Below are positions 6,363-8,944 of a stretch of DNA of 8,944 nucleotides, in pieces. Made by a program: the position numbers and the translations under genes. The first letter of the stretch is position 1, and each line of letters opens with the position of its first letter. Below the pieces are notes generated by a model. That model had not been told where the DNA came from, searched no databases, and saw nothing but the letters and a program-made list of their open reading frames with translations. The DNA comes from Lachnospiraceae bacterium (GTDB taxonomy: Bacteria > Bacillota > Clostridia > Lachnospirales > Lachnospiraceae). The DNA is taken from positions 1 to 8,944 of the forward strand of contig WQST01000088.1 in assembly GCA_009787745.1 (NCBI GenBank), written 5' to 3'.

Positions 6363-7001
6363 ATGGGGCAAATTTATATTGAAGATTATGTGGTTTCATT
6401 TTTAAAACAAAAGAAAACCGAAGCAATAGATTCATCAATCAGACTGGCTCTTTTCGGCACTGCTGTTAAACCGAAAACACTCTTTCGAAGCGGCAATGAA
6501 ACAGGCACAGATTCAGTTCATTACATATATGGTGCCGCTGTGATTGATGAAGAGCGGACGATTGAAGATATCGGTGATGAATATTTTTCGGCATACCAAT
6601 TTCTCGGTTTCGTCAATGTCAGCAACAAAGATAATAAATCGCTTTCGCAATACCATATATTTTATGATGAAAATACCGCGATGCAAGATTATTTGATTTA
6701 CTACTATATGAGCCCTTTTTCAGCCTTTCATCATTCAGGTCGCCAAAGTCCCTTTTGTGAGCCGTCTGAACCAATTACGACATGTGAGGGCGCGTTGCCT
6801 GATAAAAGCCTGAAAGTCGTTAAGCTTAAAGAAAGCCTCAAAAAATCGAAAAGAAAATTCTTTTTCATTAGCAAGCTAAAAATGTTTGTCTTAATTATTC
6901 TATGCCTGATAACGGCGACAAGCATTACCACTATCAATGATTACAAAAAAATGCATGATTTTACCCAAATCGCCGAAATGGCGGTTGCTTTTACAGAATA
7001 A
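6363..7001 (+). CDS. Uncharacterised protein with a C-terminal membrane segment
   Basis: I cannot assign a function. Numbering from the ATG at 6363 gives 212 residues. It begins MGQIYIEDYVVSFLKQ, followed by an alpha/beta-looking region with hydrophobic strands at LALFGT (28-33), YIYGAAVID (54-62) and FLGFVNV (80-86). A basic stretch (151-173, many Lys) leads into one membrane segment (about 172-190), leaving a short tail with INDYKKM (191-197). The basic side suggests the N-terminal domain is cytosolic. From memory, Clostridia encode proteins with an IYIEDYV start and a similar tail, possibly with a JAB/MPN-like fold, but this copy shows no metal-binding signature. An ATG at 6303 is in frame and adds 20 residues. 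I prefer 6363 because AAGGAG (6351-6356) lies six bases before it and 6303 has no ribosome site. Confidence 0.8.
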   Translation: MGQIYIEDYVVSFLKQKKTEAIDSSIRLALFGTAVKPKTLFRSGNETGTDSVHYIYGAAVIDEERTIEDIGDEYFSAYQFLGFVNVSNKDNKSLSQYHIFYDENTAMQDYLIYYYMSPFSAFHHSGRQSPFCEPSEPITTCEGALPDKSLKVVKLKESLKKSKRKFFFISKLKMFVLIILCLITATSITTINDYKKMHDFTQIAEMAVAFTE

Positions 7002-7011
7002 TGTTGTTTGG

Positions 7012-7041
7012 TTGAAAAAGTGGTATATTTCGTGATATAAT
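7012..7041 (+). promoter_or_regulatory. Promoter of the DUF5711-like/CvpA-like unit
   Basis: TTGAAA (7012-7017) and TATAAT (7036-7041) are separated by 18 bp, immediately after the upstream gene and about 41 bp before the next start codon. The expected start is near 7048, giving a leader of roughly 34 nt with a run of six T (7055-7060) and no clear hairpin. Confidence 0.7.
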
Positions 7042-7081
7042 AACGCTAGTCAAATTTTTTACAACAAACACGGGTATCGAA

Positions 7082-8281
7082 ATGAGTAATATCAGAGAGT
7101 ACATGAAAGAAAAAGAAAAACGTGAAAGTGAACCAAAGCGGCTCAACTATAAAGAGCAGATTCGCGGTGGTAGGCTTAGGCGTTTTTATCAAACGTTTCT
7201 TTTTGTATTAGCTATTTTGGCGGTCAGTGTGGTTTTTTATGTCCAGTGGCGCAATAAAATATATTCCGAAAGTGTCTTAGCATCCTCAACGGAAATCAGA
7301 GTGGTTTCCGGCGTGAGGCTAATGAATTTATCAGGATATATTCTTCAATACAGTAAAGACGGCATCAGCTTATCGAATGAAAAAGGTGCGGCGGTCTGGA
7401 ATCAGACCTATGAGATGCAGGAGCCGCGGGTTGCTATTTGCGGCGATGTTGTTGCGATAGCCGATTATAACGGAAGTACTATTTATATTCTTGATAAACA
7501 GAAAAAATTAGGTGAAATTAATACAAATTTACCGATTCGGGCTTTTGATGTCGCCGCCAATGGTCAGGTTTTAGCGGTTTTGGACGACGGAAACACGACT
7601 TGGATTAATTTGTATACTGCTGACGGGACGCAGATTGCCGGTATTCGTACCAGTATGAATGATTCAGGTTATCCTGTCGGCGTTACTGTTTCGCCTAACG
7701 GCAAATTAGTCGGGATATCATTTTTTAATGTGGGTGACGGCACATCCAGATCCAGTATTGCATTCTACAATTTCGGCCCTGTCGGGCAAAATGCCAATAA
7801 TTATATGAGCGGTTATAATTATGCCAATTCGATAGTACCGCATTTGAAATTTATGAATGATGATACTGCTTTTGCTGTTTCTGATGATCGGATTATGTTT
7901 TTTGCGGGCAATGAAAAACCGCTTAGCATTTCGGAGACATTGCTGGATGATAAGGTGAGAAGCATCTACAGCAACGAAGAATATGTTGGTCTGGTCTTTT
8001 ATGCGACGATGAGTGAAGAATTGTATCGTCTGGATATATATGATAAAAAGGGCGCGAAAATTTTGTCCAAAAATTTCGATTTTGAATATACGGAAATTAT
8101 TTTTACGAAAGATAGTTTCATAATATATAATGAGCTTGATTTAATAATATGTAATATAAACGGGACAGAAAGATTTAATGGGATGCTTGATAAGGTGACG
8201 GCGCTCTTCGTTCCGTTGGGGTCGATTAATAAATATATTGCCGTAACAAATGAATCGATTGACGTACTTGAGTTCAAATAG
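7082..8281 (+). CDS. DUF5711-like membrane-anchored protein with a beta-propeller-like external domain
   Basis: The protein has 399 residues and unknown function. It starts with a highly charged cytosolic part (1-34, rich in Lys, Glu and Arg), then one membrane segment (about 35-54), and the rest would lie outside the membrane. The external part (about 65-399) is made of short hydrophobic strands broken by turns such as YSKDGISL (90-97), DYNGSTIYIL (128-137), DDGNTTWINLY (168-178) and SPNGKLVGISF (204-214). This is the pattern of a WD40 or quinoprotein-like beta-propeller. Length, topology and the CvpA-like gene downstream match what I recall of DUF5711 in Clostridia; that assignment is from memory. 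The Shine-Dalgarno is weak (GGG at 7072-7074). The next gene starts 33 nt after the stop, so the two are probably one unit. Confidence 0.8.
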   Translation: MSNIREYMKEKEKRESEPKRLNYKEQIRGGRLRRFYQTFLFVLAILAVSVVFYVQWRNKIYSESVLASSTEIRVVSGVRLMNLSGYILQYSKDGISLSNEKGAAVWNQTYEMQEPRVAICGDVVAIADYNGSTIYILDKQKKLGEINTNLPIRAFDVAANGQVLAVLDDGNTTWINLYTADGTQIAGIRTSMNDSGYPVGVTVSPNGKLVGISFFNVGDGTSRSSIAFYNFGPVGQNANNYMSGYNYANSIVPHLKFMNDDTAFAVSDDRIMFFAGNEKPLSISETLLDDKVRSIYSNEEYVGLVFYATMSEELYRLDIYDKKGAKILSKNFDFEYTEIIFTKDSFIIYNELDLIICNINGTERFNGMLDKVTALFVPLGSINKYIAVTNESIDVLEFK

Positions 8282-8314
8282 AAAGGTTTTCATTGGCAAA
8301 CATGGGAGATTAGG

Positions 8315-8704
8315 ATGTACTTTTTAGCAATAGGAATAGTAGCGGCGGTTTTTATTTGGCGTATTGCCGTTGGTTTTAGCAGAGGCCTGGTTAGTGAAAT
8401 TATCTCATTAGTTTCGATGGCCGTAGCGGCGGTCAGCTTGTTTATGATCCTACAAATAATTAGCGGTTATTTTGGTGATAGCCGCGGAAACATAATATTT
8501 ATGGTTATAGTTCTTGCGGTTATAGGTTTGGTGTATAAAATCGCAAACCTTATTTTCACATCTTTGAAGCTAATCGCCAAACTGCCTGTTATCAGCGCGT
8601 TTAACCGTTTATTGGGAGCGGCGCTGGGCGCCGTAGAAGCGGTTTTGATTATATTTATAGTTATTATTGTTCTTAGATATTTCAGTTTTAATATCCCTGT
8701 ATAG
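8315..8704 (+). CDS. CvpA-like integral membrane protein
   Basis: This is a small hydrophobic protein of 129 residues with about four membrane segments (2-19, 25-50, 60-82 and 105-124). The stretch GFSRGLVSEIISLVS (20-34) after the first segment and FNRLLGAALGAVEAVL (96-111) before the last match the CvpA (colicin V production) family. The family is widespread and its molecular role is poorly defined, with links to envelope functions. It is shorter than many CvpA proteins, mainly at the C-terminus. GGGAG (8304-8308) lies six bases before the ATG. It is the last gene before the rRNA-type promoter, and no strong terminator hairpin separates the two. Confidence 0.82.
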   Translation: MYFLAIGIVAAVFIWRIAVGFSRGLVSEIISLVSMAVAAVSLFMILQIISGYFGDSRGNIIFMVIVLAVIGLVYKIANLIFTSLKLIAKLPVISAFNRLLGAALGAVEAVLIIFIVIIVLRYFSFNIPV

Positions 8705-8726
8705 ATAAAAAATTGGATACTTGTAA

Positions 8727-8793
8727 TTTTAGCAAATATTTTGAAAAAATTTTTGAAAAATTCATTGACATGACATTAAGTTTTTGATATTAT
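8727..8793 (+). promoter_or_regulatory. Strong rRNA-type promoter with AT-rich upstream element
   Basis: TTGACA (8765-8770) and TATTAT (8788-8793) are separated by 17 bp. Directly upstream, 8727-8764 is almost all A and T, with A- and T-tracts repeating the pattern TTTTGAAAAA, as in UP elements bound by the alpha subunit of RNA polymerase. The expected start is near 8800. Strength, upstream element and the leader that follows point to an rRNA operon. Confidence 0.75.
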
Positions 8794-8799
8794 AGGAAA

Positions 8800-8944
8800 G
8801 TCGCACCCATGATAACAGATTTTGATTAAAAGTTGTGCGGTAACTGAACCTTGACAAATAAACAGTGATGCAACCCTGAACAATTCAGAGAGAAAAGATC
8901 TGAAGAGATTCAGAAAGAAAAAATCCGTAAAAACGGAAAAAGAA
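8800..8944 (+). other. Probable rRNA operon leader (16S gene just beyond the window)
   Basis: No coding frame of note follows the strong promoter. CGCAC (8802-8806) can pair with GTGCG (8835-8839). The stretch GAACCTTGACAAATAAACAG (8846-8865) resembles the antitermination and processing region often seen before 16S genes and in rRNA spacers of Firmicutes. Three small hairpins follow: CTGAA/TTCAG (8876-8888), TCTGAA/TTCAGA with a GAGA tetraloop (8899-8914) and TCCGT/ACGGA (8924-8937). The 16S start itself is not visible. A leader of another highly expressed gene remains possible. Confidence 0.6.
8876..8924 (+). repeat. Imperfect tandem repeat of about 24-25 nt in the leader
   Basis: Unit one (8876-8899) and unit two (8900-8924) share the layout CTGAA, loop, TTCAG, then a purine-rich tail: AGAGAAAAGAT in the first and AAAGAAAAAAT in the second. 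Each unit folds into its own five- to six-pair hairpin. The differences are a one-base longer loop and a few G/A changes. Confidence 0.7.

Noticed and set aside
8876..8924. CRISPR array
   Set aside because: There are only two adjoining imperfect units with no spacers.

Overview
The window looks like a piece of a low-to-moderate GC Gram-positive chromosome, most likely an anaerobic member of the Clostridia. The reasons are the strong AGGAGG-type ribosome binding sites, the dnaX-ybaB-recR order, the type of phosphofructokinase, a DUF5711-like membrane protein next to a CvpA-like protein, and the style of the rRNA leader at the right end. Nothing in the sequence fixes the species.

Left region (1-1213). 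A very AT-rich gene on the minus strand (188-955) encodes an HNH nuclease with an unusual C-terminal membrane anchor. Below it, at 1-200, lies a run of short perfect hairpins that could belong to a structured RNA, a terminator or an intergenic repeat. On the other side is a complete tRNA-Ser(CGA) gene on the minus strand (1085-1172), with its own consensus promoter and an intrinsic terminator.

Central region (1225-6211). A plus-strand promoter whose -10 box lies inside a perfect 9-bp inverted repeat leads into pfkA (6-phosphofructokinase). This is followed by dnaX (polymerase III gamma/tau), ybaB/ebfC (nucleoid-associated protein), recR (recombination mediator) and galM (aldose 1-epimerase). 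The last four are spaced 17-24 nt apart and end in a 13-bp perfect terminator hairpin, so they look like one transcription unit. pfkA is 83 nt upstream of dnaX and may be co-transcribed. Two sugar-metabolism enzymes therefore flank the conserved replication/repair cassette.

Right region (6303-8944). Three plus-strand genes encode membrane proteins: an unrecognised protein with a C-terminal membrane anchor, a DUF5711-like protein with one N-terminal membrane anchor and a large beta-rich external part, and a small CvpA-like protein with four membrane segments. The last two form a unit behind a TTGAAA/TATAAT promoter. After them comes a very strong promoter (AT-rich upstream element, TTGACA, 17 bp, TATTAT) and about 145 nt of leader with small hairpins and an imperfect tandem repeat. 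This has the character of an rRNA operon leader, and the window appears to stop shortly before the 16S gene.

Most of the window is ordinary chromosomal housekeeping. The parts most worth a second look are the membrane-anchored HNH nuclease with its neighbouring hairpin cluster, the palindrome over the pfkA promoter, the atypical phosphofructokinase signature, and the uncharacterised membrane proteins on the right.
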